Of a stretch of DNA of 64,000 nt, positions 1 to 14,065 are shown one piece after another; the first letter of the stretch is position 1; every line of letters begins with the position of its first letter. Source of the stretch: Manis javanica (lineage: Eukaryota; Chordata; Mammalia; Pholidota; Manidae). The stretch is from contig NC_133170.1 of NCBI RefSeq assembly GCF_040802235.1, forward strand, positions 5,409,001 through 5,473,000, in the 5' to 3' direction. The position numbers and the translations under genes are program-made. The notes below the pieces were generated by a model that did no database searches, had not been told where the DNA came from, and saw nothing but the letters and a program-made list of their open reading frames with translations.

Positions 1-176
1 GACGTGTGCATATGCTCATAATCAAATTGTACACGTTAATTATGCGCAGTTTTTTGTATGCCAATTATACATCAAGAAAGCTGGGGCTTGGGGGATGGGG
101 AGCCATATGAACAACAACTGAGATTTTCTCCATAGGTTACCAGAAGCATTGAAAGAGAAATAAAAAGTAAATGCTA

Positions 177-178
<2 letters not shown>

Positions 179-226
<48 letters not shown>
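179..226. repeat. (CA)n microsatellite, about 24 units
   Basis: Uninterrupted CA dinucleotide run in the copine intron. Pure tracts of this length are usually polymorphic in mammals. On the complement it reads as a Val-Cys repeat, which creates false open frames. Confidence 0.98.
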
Positions 227-229
<3 letters not shown>

Positions 230-1319
230 CACCAGTTAGGCCACTTGAAATCATATGCACACGATCACATAATACTGAACGTTCTGTATTGTTTCTAAGT
301 CGGGTAGAAATTTGCCACTTTAAGAGCATCATTTGGTAAGAAAAGCATAAACACCATACTGTTGTACTCAGAGAAGCTTTTCTCACTGCTATTTATATCT
401 TTCCATTAATCACATGAAATCTAAAACCCTATGTTTCTGAAGCAGTCAGCATCAAATGCTTTTACAAAATAATGGATATTTAAAAATTGAAAAATGAATT
501 CCTGAAGGACATTATCTGGCTTCTTAAGAAAAGAGTTAAGCACAAAATGGGAGAATAGGACCCATAACTGCTTGGGATAATTTCTACTGATTGCGTTCCC
601 ATCAAATTAATACAGATTGTTAATGTCCAAGATCAGTTGTTCAGTACTGTGGGAGTATTTTTGACTATACATTGTGGAACCAGTTCAACACTGTCTTGAC
701 AGGGTGTGGACACACACTTACTGTATTATCTTCATTAGTCTATACAATTGCCAGTCATTTTATTAGCAGCATGAGCGATTTATAGTTACTCTAGTCTATG
801 GCAAAGTTGTAAATATTTTTCTTGTGCATGTGATCATTAATTCTACTCTCTAAGAAATAAGTTTTGCCAGGACATATGCTGTTGGTCTGTCCCTGACCTG
901 TTCAAGTTTGATCCCTTGGGATCCTTCAGGTTGTGAAGGAATCTCATTAGTAATCAATGGAAGTGTTCTTGAACACAATGTTTCTATGATTTACTTGAGG
1001 ATTTTCAGAAAAGTAGACCAAAAACTTCATGTTGGCTATATACATATGACCTGCATGCTAGATATGTACTAAAAACCATAAAAATTATCCTTGTTAAGAT
1101 AGAATATAGATACCCAGAATATAGAACAGAATGGAAAAAAGATAATAAAATAGACCATATTCCCTCTAAATTACTGAGTATTATTTGGTGAGAATTCTGA
1201 TAAATTTCAAGTGCTAGAATATATTCTTATTATATGCTTAATTTGTCCTTGGTATAATTCTCCTGCCTATCTTTCATCCATTTAACATGTAGTAAGCACT
1301 TGAACTATTGATGTATCAA

Positions 1320-1460
1320 AAAGTTTCTCCTGGTGAAATTCACATGACATAAAAGTAACCAGTTTAAAGTGTACAGTTCAGTAACATTCCACACATTCAC
1401 AGTATTGTCCAACCATCACCTCTGTCTAGTTCTAAAACAAACAGCATTTATAATTATTGC
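1320..1460 (-). mobile_element. Old L1 3'-end fragment
   Basis: The + strand reads like the reverse complement of a mammalian L1 3' UTR: the AAATTCACATGACATAAAA-type segment, then AAAGTGTACAGTTCAGTAAC and CAACCATCACCTCTGTCTAG. These word matches, in this order, are typical of old L1M-class 3' ends. It is short and diverged, so the subfamily is not assigned. Confidence 0.7.
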
Positions 1461-1489
1461 TACCACTCACAGAGCTGTATTATATATTG

Positions 1490-1620
1490 AGTACTGTCTA
1501 TGCAGTTTCTTTATTAACAATGCGAAGGTGCGTTATCTTGACTTTAAAGATAAGAAAATCAAGCCCAACAGCTTAAATAATTTACTGACGACCATAGACA
1601 TACTGTGTTTCTTAGCCAGC
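1490..1620 (-). repeat. Possible MIR SINE fragment
   Basis: Weak match to the reverse complement of the MIR core: an AAAGATAAGAAAATCAAG segment in the place of the usual GATGAGGAAACTGAGG, followed by a diverged version of the GGTTAAGTAACTTGCC segment. Strongly decayed. Confidence 0.35.
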
Positions 1621-1886
1621 ATGTCTGTTTCAAAAACTGTATACATTCCTCTGTGTTAAACGTACCTTCATCCACCTCACCTTTTATTCGTGAATGAATT
1701 TGTAAGGCATCCAGGCGTTTCCATGTGCTAGCATGCAGTAGTGTTGCTCTTATGCTAGTGTGCTATTTCAGAACAACGTGTATTTGAGAGTTTGCATAAT
1801 ATAGGCTCCTAACACATGTTGAAATATTTTCTTGGGATTAAGGGTTGATTGGCTATTCCAAATGGTATTTAGCAACCACCACGTAG

Positions 1887-3523
<1,637 letters not shown>

Positions 3524-3581
3524 GCCTCAAAGCTTCCAATGTCAATAATTATAGTAGGTGTTGGACCAGCAGAATTTGATG
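3524..3581 (+). CDS. CPNE8: Copine exon (vWA-type domain strand)
   Basis: This exon of 58 bases continues directly from the preceding exon in phase 0. It encodes ASKLPMSIIIVGVGPAEFD and leaves a single G to be completed by the next exon (G+CA = Ala). Splice sites are AAG before 3524 and GTGAGT from 3582. The S-I-I-I-V-G-V-G-P-A-E-F core is a buried beta strand and turn conserved among copines. The 58-base length is not a multiple of three, so skipping it alone would shift the frame. Confidence 0.88.
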
Positions 3582-4859
3582 GTGAGTACTAAAATTTCAA
3601 CAATATTCCTTGGGGATTTGTTTAATGTAACTCCTCAAGCTGTTAGGTTTCTAATCCCTTTTTGCTTATAACATGTGGGTATGAATGTGGATTTGTATAT
3701 ATTGTTCGTCTACACAGAGACATAGCTGTCTCATGAAGACAAGGAGGGTGAGCAGATTAAAAGATTGGTGAGTGGGACATTATCTCTGCATTTTTCTGAA
3801 AAACATGTAGCTTTGCATTTCATTAGAGATGGTTTATACCTTGAAATAATATTTCTTAAGACTGGCAGAGTAATAAATTGACTTTTTATTCCCAAGGCAA
3901 AACACGCTGTAGGCTCACTAAAAACCTTGAAGGATGAACACTAAATCAATAAACCATTAGGTTACAGAGAGAAATGTTCACACTAGCACACTATACTGCT
4001 CTAACGGATTTTCGGACTGTGGCTAGTTGATAGGCACTGTAAATATATAAGTTCTGGCACATGAAGGAGTGAAGTAAAATCAAAGTGGAACTGACCATCT
4101 GAGATTTCATGAGACTTTATATCATTATTGACTTACTGGGTAGTTTTCTGTTTGGGCTCAGGCCTTGTTCAAAGGCCAGTTAAGTAACGGCTGTTGGGGT
4201 AAATAATGATCTGGGTAAACCTCTCTACGGATAGTCCATCCTGGTCATCTGGTGAACTCCTTTAAGAGACCTCTGTGCTGGACGGCAGCTGCGTGAGCTC
4301 AGAACGTTCATCTGGTTCAGGCGTTTCCATGAACAATACATTGATTTACTTGAGGCCTTGGAAATGAGAATAATTTTAGAGTATTTGGAACAACCTTTGG
4401 TAGAAATTAATTTAGGCGCATAGGTGGGTAACAGGTAATATGGCCATCGCAGGGGCGACTCTTGTTTAACTCTGTGTCCGTCTCAGGTGATGCACCTCAG
4501 GCTTTGATCGCTGACCCTGGTCATTATCTCCCTCCACGCCCTGCTTGGCTGGTCATCCTCCATCGACATAATCTAGTTTTCTGAAGCAAAGGTCATTTAG
4601 CCCCGACAGCGGCCGCTCTCATTCTCTGTGTCTCAATATTCGCACCTGTTTGCACTGCACTTCGGGTATGAATTTGAGACGCATGTCTGGAGTCAGGAAA
4701 GCTAAGATACGTCCTTCTGGTTTATGCTTTGTGTTACTTGATCAGCCACACCGATCAGGATACAATGTAATTCACAAACGTCACCACTTCCTGGGTTAAA
4801 AGAACTCACTCTTTCTTCTTCGGTTATGAATGTGAGAAAACAAAATTCAACCAAACAGA

Positions 4860-5460
4860 TTTGAGGATCTAATTGGTTTTCCTAAGCGATGCATGAATTG
4901 GGCAGCATCCCCTCTGCGAGCAGAGAAATGCTCCGAGGAGGTGTACACAATGGAAGGTTTTTACAGACAGGAGGGCGGGGCAAAAGTTTATTGGCAAGAG
5001 AAGAGACTAGGGGTTGTTTAATGTAAGGTCACCCTCCCTCAGGAGTTGGGGGTCTTAGGCAGATGACCTCATGAGTAATCAGGAAATTCCAGAATGATTG
5101 GCTAAAAATTCCCCTCCTGGGGGAGGCTGACACTGCAGCAACGCTGGGCATTAAGTGACCTTGAAGAAGTGACCCCATGTTGGGCGTGTCTTTCTCTTTT
5201 TAATATTAATTTGCTTTTACGTCTCAAGGGTGCACCTGTCCTTGGAGGCATCCCAGGTCTCTCAGTCTCCTCTCTGGAAGTTCCCCAGTGCGTGTGCCCA
5301 TACAGGTGGTAAACCTCCGCCACTTGTCACTCAGGGACCCCCACACATAGTGTGTGAGTGCAGAGCCACTGCCCCTTCCTGTGTGTATTTCTGGTGATGT
5401 ATTTCTATTCAGAATAGCAGGCACAGCTAATTGGGTACTGCCCTCATCCAACTGCCACAG
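4860..5460 (-). mobile_element. Probable solo retroviral LTR
   Basis: Judged an LTR by layout: the + strand opens with TG at 4862 and could close with CA at about 5456-5459. A minus-strand AATAAA lies at 4987-4992, about 125 bases before the element's 3' end, as expected for LTR polyadenylation. The wording resembles class-I endogenous retrovirus LTRs seen in non-primate mammals. I could not find convincing target-site duplications, no internal viral genes adjoin it, and the right boundary is approximate. Confidence 0.5.
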
Positions 5461-5569
5461 CTGTTTATTTTCTTCATTTCTTTTATTCCCAGTGAATTAT
5501 TTATTAGGGTTTTGAGGTATGATAATTCATCATTTCCCTCTATGACTTCTTGAACTAACTGAAAAGGAA

Positions 5570-6110
5570 AAATAAAGGCAGGAGCCACTCAGAGACTAGA
5601 ATATGAGCTTTGTTGCTTACACTGCAGGATCGGAGAACTTGGGTTAACCTGTACACAGAATCAGACTTCCACCACATTTTCTCCCCAAGATTAAAGGACC
5701 TCCTACCTGTCTCTGGGCCTCCTCCATACAAGGGCAAGCCTGGCCTGCTAAATATGCCATAGGAGGAAATAATTACATGGCGCCTGAGGGTAGGCTGCTC
5801 CAAGAGAGAAACAGCGCCAGTTGCTTCTCCCAGTCTCAGTAATCTTACCACGAGAAAAGTGAGTGAAGATGGCAGACAAAGAGCAAAGTTGCCTCCCCAG
5901 TAGAATTCCCCCCTGGGAAGCCAAGTGCGACTTCCCTCCGGGGAGCATGTGGACGGGGAAGAAGGGTCTCACAGCACCTGCTTTCTGCTTTCGCCATGGT
6001 GGGAGTTATGACAGAACTGTTCCCCCAGGAGACAACAGATGCTTCTCTAAAGTATTTCTCTCTCTTTCTTCTCTCCATGGCTAAGAAGAAAAGGACAGAA
6101 TATTCATGTT
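5570..6110. other. GC-richer intronic stretch, unassigned
   Basis: Sequence of raised GC content within the AT-rich copine intron. It carries overlapping short open frames on both strands but no conserved motif, splice-site pair or poly(A) tail that would make it a gene or processed pseudogene. It lies about 110 bases from the LTR to its left and may belong to another decayed repeat. Confidence 0.4.
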
Positions 6111-7810
6111 TAAGATAGAAAAAATCTCTTGACTTGCAGTCAAATTGCTGCTATCCTATCAGAAGAGCATTTCTCTCTGCACTTCCAAATCTACTATAGA
6201 GTAAGTTTACACATCACATATAAACGGACGTAGGAAAAGAGTAAAATAAAACTTGTGAATTTTATCAGTCAACCCCCTCAATCCAACATCCACACATTTT
6301 TAACCAAAAAGACATTATTTGCAGGGGCAAGAAGAAAGGCAGTATTTTTCTATTCATTATTCAAAGGTAGAGGAAATAGGAATAAATGATTCAATTAATG
6401 AGAATTCAAATTTCTTACCTCTGAATTTTCATAAGAACAATTTAGAACTTTCTGTATAATTTTCCCCCAGTGCCTTTTCAATCCTCTATAAAGCACCTTC
6501 ATTAAGAAGAAAGGCTTCTTAAGGCAGGATTTCTTTATTCTTAAAAGACCAAAAGTAAATTAAAGCAGCGTCTTGTTACCTGCTTTGATCACAGTTAGAA
6601 GGTGAGAATTAAAAGAGGTTCTCATGTCATTGTCTCTCCCAGGGCTCAAGAGAAGTGCAGGTCGGTCTCTCGTACACCTTGCTCCCCAGGGAAGGAAGTG
6701 GGGCTCACAGCCTCAGGGCCCATGTGCACACGGTGACCTGAAGACCCTGCAGAGTGAACATCCCCTGCCACCATGTCCATGCCATTTCCATGCCATTTCC
6801 TTCCTCTTTGCTCTCAGACATGGAGCCTCCAGTGCTTGTTGCCTGCAGCCTTTTAGCCCAAAGGACACTGAAAAGTGGGGGACATTTTATAGGATCACAT
6901 TCTGATTCATTTCTGCCGGAATAACTGTCATTTTCTTTCATTGGAATGAAACAGTCACAAAGACCAATGGAGATTGTAGAGGATGGTGAAAGGTGAGAGC
7001 CAGATGATGGTCTAGTTCTCGTTTCCCATTATAGAGGGAGTGTAGGGTAATCGTTAGGACTTATTAGCATTCTGGAGTATAAGAGACAAGTTCCTGCAAT
7101 CGCTGGCCCATCACCATCACTATACATTTATGTCTCGATGTATTTGAGCATAATTAATTCTCTTATTTACATCCCTAATAAGTAGAGGAGAAAGAGAAAA
7201 AAATCATTTAATTACCTTATTATTGGTATTGTACACATTTGCTTAAATTATGACATATATGGTGTATCTAAGCAAAATACTGAGTGGTGGCTCTCTATCA
7301 GTGATGTGGACTAGCAGGGTCTCAACCCAGGCATTGGCTTGTGAACATGTCTAGAAGTAAAACTTAAACCAATCACACTAAGCCAAATGCATTATCTAAG
7401 CAGTGCAAACAAGTGAGTGGGTGAGACTGAATTCTGGCTGAACAAAACTTTTTGGAGGGTGAAGAGCAAAGACTGTTAATTGTAAGCCATTCTGTGGAGT
7501 CTGGTGAATGTCACGTGTATACAAATTGAATTATCAGTAACAGGATTATACTTGGAGCACAAACTGACATTCCTCCTGTCACTAATGTTTTAAAGAATTC
7601 CCACTGAAAACTTAATAAACTCTGGAAAATGTTTTAATTGCAGAATAACATTACTGCATCACCAGCTGTCTGTCCCATTATATCACAGCATTTGCAAATA
7701 CCAGCTGACCTACGTAACATGAAATTATTTCTTTTTTTTTTAAAGCTACTGAAATTGAATTTTTTTAAAACTACTGGAATAAATGGTTGCTCAGACCTCT
7801 TCTAATTCTG

Positions 7811-7935
7811 GTTTTTTTTTATATCATTAATCTACAATTACATGAGCAACATTATGTTTACTAGACTCCCCCAGTCATCAAGTCCCCCCCACATACCCCA
7901 TTACAGGCACTGTCCATGAGCATAGTAAGATGCTT
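7811..7935 (-). mobile_element. 5'-truncated L1 3' end
   Basis: A T-run near 7811-7820 is followed by L1 3'-UTR-like words in reverse orientation, ending GTCATCAAGTCCCCCC, ACATACCCCATTACAGGCAC and GAGCATAGTAAGATGC. The same words recur at 8.63-8.75 kb, so both are copies of one L1 lineage inserted in the same orientation. No clear target-site duplication was found for this copy. Confidence 0.65.
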
Positions 7936-8414
7936 AGCCAACTAAACAATTATACTTAAGAAAAATCATAGTTTATCCAGTCAATATAAGGGAAGGGCAA
8001 ATGCCTCTTTGTCTTTAAATGTATTTATGAAGTGGGAATTGGGCAATATGGACATACAGCTTTGTTGTAGTTTCAGTGGGAACAAAGTTCAGATTGTTAT
8101 TGGAAATTTTGTGATGATTGGTGTCAAGTTTCTTAAGTTATACATTAAAAAAAAAATGAATTAGCATCCCTTGCCCAATCAATCAGTCAGGTAATCATAC
8201 AACCCAGAATCGAGAACCCCAGGATGGGGCGATGCACACCGGGTTGGCTCCGCACTGCGTCGACTGTTCTCATCTCAAAGGGTGGCACGAGGTCTTGGCT
8301 TGCTTTCCTCATTTGTACTCCATACATCTTTATTTCCTTTTTGCCTACATTGTTTTAGTACATGGATAATGATCCTGGATATGCAGTGGACAATAATCCT
8401 ATTTTATTTTCAAG

Positions 8415-8488
8415 CAATGGTTGAACTGGATGGAGATGATGTAAGAGTCTCTTCCAGAGGGAAATATGCTGAAAGGGACATTGTGCAG
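8415..8488 (+). CDS. CPNE8: Copine exon (vWA-type domain, C-terminal part)
   Basis: This exon of 74 bases follows TTTTCAAG and is followed by GTAAGA at 8489. Its first two bases complete the Ala codon split from the previous exon, then 24 codons read [20 protein letters not shown] followed by DIVQ, ending in phase 0. The L-D-G-D segment and the A-E-R-D-I-V-Q-F-V-P-F junction with the last exon are typical of copines and tie this exon to its neighbours. An open frame starting at 8282 runs through the acceptor but its upstream part is intron read-through. An L1 insertion lies only about 125 bases downstream. Confidence 0.9.
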
Positions 8489-8611
8489 GTAAGAAATTGA
8501 ATGAAAATTATTTATTTGGTTCATTGTGAAGGGCACGTGTTAGCTATGATCTGTAAGTGGACAAATCGAAGTCAGGAGTTTCAGGTTCTGTTTAGTTTCA
8601 TCAGCTGATTC

Positions 8612-8763
8612 TCTAGGAGCTTCATTTTTTTTTTGTAATAAGGTATCATTGATATACACGCTTATGAAGGTTTCACATGAAAAACATTGTGGTTACTACA
8701 TTCACCCATATTATCAAGTCCCCCCGACACCCCATTGCAGTCACTGTTCTAGGAGCTGCATTT
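8612..8763 (-). mobile_element. 5'-truncated L1 insertion with target-site duplication
   Basis: The 16-base word TCTAGGAGCTTCATTT at 8612-8627 recurs as TCTAGGAGCTGCATTT at 8748-8763, with one mismatch. Between them are a T-run and about 110 bases of L1 3' UTR in reverse orientation, including ATTATCAAGTCCCCCC and CCCATTGCAGTCACTG. Poly(A), truncation and a duplication of this length are the signature of L1-encoded target-primed reverse transcription. The insertion sits in the last copine intron, just past the donor site of the 74-bp exon. Confidence 0.85.
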
Positions 8764-9569
8764 TAAGTAGAATCTAGAAAAAACGCCCAGTTACTCTCCC
8801 CTGTATCTCAGGTTCACCATATATGAAATAGAAATGTTGATAAGTGTCTTTTCCTACTTTAATATTATCGAGATCATTAATGAAATTACAAGCTAGAAAC
8901 ATAGTGATGTTTATTCTTAATGATGTTTGGTTCTTAATAATGTTTATTCATTGTTTAGTCCTTAAGAAAGACCAAATACTTTTAATACAACTGATTACCT
9001 ATTTAGAGTAAGTAAACTTAGTAGAAATTAAAACTATGGATATTTTCATATTTCCCCCTATATGTGGTTAGAAAAGTAGATAAATAGTTCTTAAAATTAC
9101 ATATAGAACATTTAAATCATATATAAAAATATATATGTAAATGTATGTGTAAATGTATGTTATGACATATGATACAAAATAATATAACAATTATTATAAC
9201 TATTAGTTATAAATAATTCTGTTAGAATCAAGAAAAATACTTAACCAAAGCCTCCTCATCCCAGAAGTGAAGAGAAAGAAAATAAAATCAGCAACCAATA
9301 AATACAGTTAAAATTTATCATTGAAAGCAAGGAGTTAATTCAACTTTATAGCTATGTATTTTAGAGTCGCCATATCTTTCAGGATGTCACAAGTGAAAAA
9401 AGGCTGTGAAACACACATTTTTAATAGGAAAGTAAAGAAGGTCTTAATACCATTTAAGCACATGATTTATTAAATTTTTGGAGGAGCACACAATGGACTT
9501 CAATAGTCTCCTAAATATTACCTATATATTCGCCCATAAAACAGTCATTAAGAGAATCTTATTTGAAAT

Positions 9570-9720
9570 CCAACAAAATTTGGTTCAAATCCTGGATTTG
9601 ATATCTTCAACAAGATTTGTATATTTCAGTGTTCTGGCATGTTGTAAAGATTAAATAAGAGAATGTATATAAAATATATTTCTGAAATAGGACTCAATAA
9701 AAAACAACAAAATCAGTTAA
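9570..9720 (+). repeat. MIR SINE fragment
   Basis: GGTTCAAATCCTGGATTTG resembles the MIR tRNA-related B-box region, and AAAGATTAAATAAGAGAATG resembles the MIR 3' part. Intronic, strongly diverged. Confidence 0.5.
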
Positions 9721-10439
9721 AATAATTTGAGAAAATAGTATAAAATAATATAATAACAATTATTAATATAAAGATAAATCAAAAAGCACTGTTCTTTATT
9801 AGGCAGCAAAATTAAGTTTTAAAATAGAAACATCTGTATAATGGTTTTTTAAAAAGATAATTAAATATGATTTAGACTTTTTAACCCAACAATCTTGGGA
9901 GTGTAAAAAGCGCACACACACAAATGATTAGGTTAAAAGCAGCTCAGAAAGGGGACATGGTGATGTGGTCATTTATTTAAGCATCCCATGGTGTTTTGTT
10001 TTCATAATTAAACACATGATTATTCATCTTAATCTTATTAGCATAATTATAGGCCTAAGTAATTACCCTTTAACTGAAAGCTCTTCATAATGTCTGGCTC
10101 ACATTTTCCCAAAAAATCAAATTACTGAAGGGAAGTATAAATTCAAAGTCCTTTAGAATGTGTTTTGTTGCTGTTATAATGCATTTTTTTACAGTTAGCA
10201 GAGGCAGCCCCAGGGAAGTGCCTAAGGGAAACTTGATACTGTTTTCCCTTAAGTAGTTAACTTTGCACACATCACGAAGGTTTCCTTTAATAATCCTTTA
10301 ATATAGCATATTAGAGCTAATAAACTAGTGACAAGCAACATTCATACCTATCACATTTATAAAATAAAAATGTCCTTGGTCATGAAAGTCTTTAGTCTCT
10401 CAATGGATATACTCCACTGAAAAGAATATTGAGATAACA

Positions 10440-10545
10440 CCCAGATCTATGAAATTTTAAAGTTGTCACTCTGATCTTGAACAAATCGATAAACTTCTCT
10501 GAGCCTTTATTTCATTATTTCTGCTCATTAAATTCCTTCATCTCT
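10440..10545 (+). repeat. Possible MIR SINE fragment
   Basis: GATCTTGAACAAATCGATAA followed by ACTTCTCTGAGCC resembles the MIR core region (TGACCTTGGGCAAGT, then ACCTCTCTG). Short and partial. Confidence 0.4.
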
Positions 10546-11474
10546 GTACTTTCCATGACGTTCTGAGTCTTGGAAGAAGTAACTAATGAAAACACTTCGG
10601 TACTTATCAGTATAAGGTGTCTATTAGTATAGTTATATCTTTCCTTTCTTTGGTAGAGTCTTGAGAGCCGTCTATCACCATAAAGTGACACTGGGATCCC
10701 CAAAGATTTTGAAGTCTCCTGGGGATATAGCTCAGGGGTTTCTGGCACATAAAACTGAACTGAAAGAGCCATAGGATCTTTCTTACAGATGCTTATTTGA
10801 AGTTAATATGTCCCCACAGAATTAGTAACCTCCTGAATGACAGTGACATCTTGACTTACATGCCTACATTTAGTTTAAAAAGTTGATGCATCTCTTTCTA
10901 ATTCATGGAGAAGTTCCTAAACGGTGATAGGTCTTTTAAAAATAGTAAGCAAGGTAATCCTTTATGTATCCCATTATGTGGAAGAACTAGCGTCATCTCT
11001 CACCTTGAATAAGGTTTTAAAAACATTTCCACTATCCCAGTTTTCCAGGTTCCACCATCTGCTGAGACGTTTTTAAAATGAGTTCTTTTCAAGAATAACT
11101 TTTCTGCATGGGCTTGTCAAGGATGATAATGACTGTCACTTTTCCCATTATCAGAAATTACCTAAGCCGTCATAATCAGTGCTCTAAACACTGCTGGCTA
11201 ATATATTATCAGAGAATAGGGTCTGGTTAACTCTCTTCCCCTTTTGCTACTAGCAGTTTCTTACATGTTGAAGCTAATCGTGTTAATGTGCTGCAAATAA
11301 AACCCCACCCAGTTCCTTAAGTGGACAAACAAAAGCCTAAGGTAGCTGAATCTCAGCAGAAAATTGGGGGTAGTAGATGGGGTTTCATTATCACATCAAA
11401 TTTTAAGTGGCTTCCAGGTTCTTCATATAATAATAATATTTAATAAGCCCTTGGTATGCTAGGCAGTTAAGAGC

Positions 11475-11640
11475 CATAGTATCAGTTCATTCAATCCTTA
11501 ATGTTATGAAGCAAGAACTTATCAGATTTTACAAATGAAGCAATGAGGTTCAAGTCCACTTGTCTGTAGTCACATAGCTGGTACGAAGTAGAATCAGTAT
11601 TTAATCTTAAAGTGCCTGGTTCTAAAAATTCTTAACAATA
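11475..11640 (-). repeat. MIR SINE fragment
   Basis: Reverse-complement MIR core: ATTTTACAAATGAAGCAATG, GTAGTCACATAGCTGGTACG and a diverged tRNA-related end. Located in the last copine intron. Confidence 0.55.
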
Positions 11641-11698
11641 TTCTGTATAACTTTGATTCTAAAACCTAAACATAGCATGACCTGACCCCACACAGATG

Positions 11699-11727
<29 letters not shown>
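11699..11727. repeat. (CA)n microsatellite, about 14 units
   Basis: Pure CA run in the last copine intron, shorter than the one at 179-226. Confidence 0.97.
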
Positions 11728-11729
<2 letters not shown>

Positions 11730-12184
11730 TGTATAGACAAATAGGGCTACTAATAGTCTTTGCATCAACATTTCCACTTGTTTTTATTTTCTCTCACCAT
11801 TTTACCAGGAATGCCCTTCTTTCTCATCTGTACTGACAAAAACCCTACATTTTGCAATTTCTCATTATACAGCCTTTCGCAAAGCCCTCTGTGCACATCT
11901 GAACCAATTTCCCCTTTCATTGTACTCACATAGCACTTTAAGTCTGCCTGAAAGTACTCGACGCTCTTCATCTCATAGTAACTTAAAAATAGGAATCTGT
12001 GGTCCAAGATGGGATGTTAAACAACTTGTGCACAATTGTTTAGGTCCTAAATTGGTGAATCCAAATTTCCAACATACTGCTGATTCCAAAACCTACGTCC
12101 TGTCTGCTATGACACGCCTACTCTTCTAAACGGCGAAAATCCTAATGAAGAGTGTAAGACTGTATTTCCCTTTTATTATTACTA

Positions 12185-12420
12185 CAGTGGTTCTTGTATC
12201 AGAATTAGGTCTATTTGGATTCAAATAATGACTTTGATACTTACAATTCTCTGATCCTGGATAAGAGAATCAAACTGTTAGATTTCAGTTTCCTCTTCTG
12301 AAAATTCAATATGTGGATAATGCACTTACAAAAATAAAATGAGATATTGTAATAAGTCTTTTAGCAGATGCCCCCCCACCTCCTAGTTGCTCAATAAATG
12401 CATTAATATCAGTATCAGTT
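12185..12420 (+). repeat. MIR SINE fragment
   Basis: The order of diverged MIR words is as in the sense consensus: a GGATTCAAATAATGAC segment, GATTTCAGTTTCCTCTTCTG, AAAATGAGATATTGTAATAA, then CTCAATAAATGCATTAATAT. Confidence 0.55.
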
Positions 12421-13944
12421 GTTATTATTAGTTAATATGTTGGCATAGTCCATGAGGAGGGCCTTTTTTGGTCACTGTTTCATAGTAGCTGTTCCATGAC
12501 ATGATTCTGCACTCAGCCTTGTTTGTGATTATTTTCATTGCCTCAAGATTCAATGTCACTGACTACAGTGTAAACAGTAAGCAGGATGAGATCCTATGGG
12601 CTGTTATTCTGAAACTTAAATGGCTCACTTTCTTAAATCACTATAGGTAAAGGTTTTCTATTTGTTTATTTGTTCTATGGACTGGCCATTGTGTATAATG
12701 CAATGTCATTTCTCCTGGCCGCATACAGCTACTGGCCAGCCTATCATTTCCTTAAAAATTATATTTTATCAAATTTTCCATTAAAAAGAGAATAATAACC
12801 TTGGAGGCTTAGGCTTGAAAATCACTAATGGAGCTCTGCACAGTAGGAATAATCAAGTAAAATTGAGCTGAACAGCAACTAAAAGCCCGCTTGCCCAAAC
12901 TGATTCAAACTTATTTTCACAAATAGGTGAAGCCAGCTGTTAGAGCGTCTGTGTGGAACATTTTCCTTGAACTAGATGGATGCTTTAAAAAAAACATGTA
13001 AAGCATCAAGGGTATGGTATATTTCTACAGAACAGGGTGCACTTACTGGTATTCTTCAGATGCATGTGATAAATTAGTACAAAGTGAAAATTGATTGATT
13101 GCTCTAACCTGACATTTTAAGGGTTCGAGTTCATTTGTGGTAATAGCCAGGACTCAACAGGGATTCACAAATGTGTGGCACTATTTTTCTAGGAGGTCCC
13201 AGGTACTACAGTGATCAGAAATGAATGATTAAAAGAGACAATAATCTCAGGGTCTGAGAAGTTGAGTGCAAAACTGACGGTAGGAAGATATGAACAGCGG
13301 TCTGAGAAGAAAAAGGGCACAGTGTACATTGTCGTGCAGACTGTAAGGTTTGACATTAACAGAGGTAAAGGAAATGAAAAGGCTGTCTGTCCTCTGTCAC
13401 TGACACAGTATTTCATGACATGACTGAGGAGATTAATGTTCCTTTGGAAAGGCCTAGATAATTGAGGTTAGTGAGCAAAAAGTTCTCGATGTTTTGTTTT
13501 CCTGCTCCCAACACACAGTAGGATGAGGTGAACTGCTGTTGATAAGAGTAACTCGCCGTGATAGTGATTGTCAGCCCCGGGGCGAGGCCCCTTCGTACCC
13601 AAGGGCCTGCTCAGAATGGGGCTCCCACTTCACAGACCTAAGTGAAATGTGCTGTGTACTTCCCACCCCAGCTGGAAACTAAGGTTTTGTTCTTACCCAT
13701 TATTTATAAGCATGTTTTAAAGATGAGTAGGACCATATGCTCTGCGAGAATGATGGTGATTGTGAATCTGCTCTGACGTTCCTGAATATCCTAGCATCCT
13801 TAAACAGGAATTTTAACTCACTTCAGTAGAAAAAGTTAGCACATCTTAAAGCATTTGCTGGAAAGGAGAAACAAGATGTGTTCAAATAACGAAAACCCCA
13901 GAAATTGCGGTTTCAGATTACAATACATGTTTCCCTATTTCATG

Positions 13945-14065
13945 CAACAACCTCATTTTATAGAAGAAGAAACTGAGGCAAAGAGTGAAAAATAATTTGT
14001 CCAAGATTATGCAGCTAATAAGTAACAGAACCAAGCTCCCAGCCTGGAAAGTCTAATTCCAGAGT
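13945..14065 (-). repeat. MIR SINE fragment
   Basis: CATTTTATAGAAGAAGAAAC then TGAGGCAAAGAG and GTCCAAGATTATGCAGCTAA is the reverse-complement MIR core in the right order. Intronic. Confidence 0.65.

Larger units (their letters stand above)
3582..8414 (+). other. CPNE8: Copine intron (4833 bp)
   Basis: Begins GTGAGT and ends TTTTCAAG at 8414. It contains a probable solo LTR on the minus strand at about 4860-5460 and an L1 3'-end fragment at about 7811-7935. The stretch from about 5570 to 6110 is more GC-rich than its surroundings and could be further retroviral-like sequence, but I cannot assign it. The rest shows nothing I can name. Confidence 0.75.

Noticed and set aside
179-226. Possible CRISPR-like or tandem array
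   Set aside because: It is a plain dinucleotide microsatellite without spacers, in a mammalian intron.
40-386. Two minus-strand open frames with Cys-Val repeats
   Set aside because: They are the (CA)n microsatellite at 179-226 read in translation.
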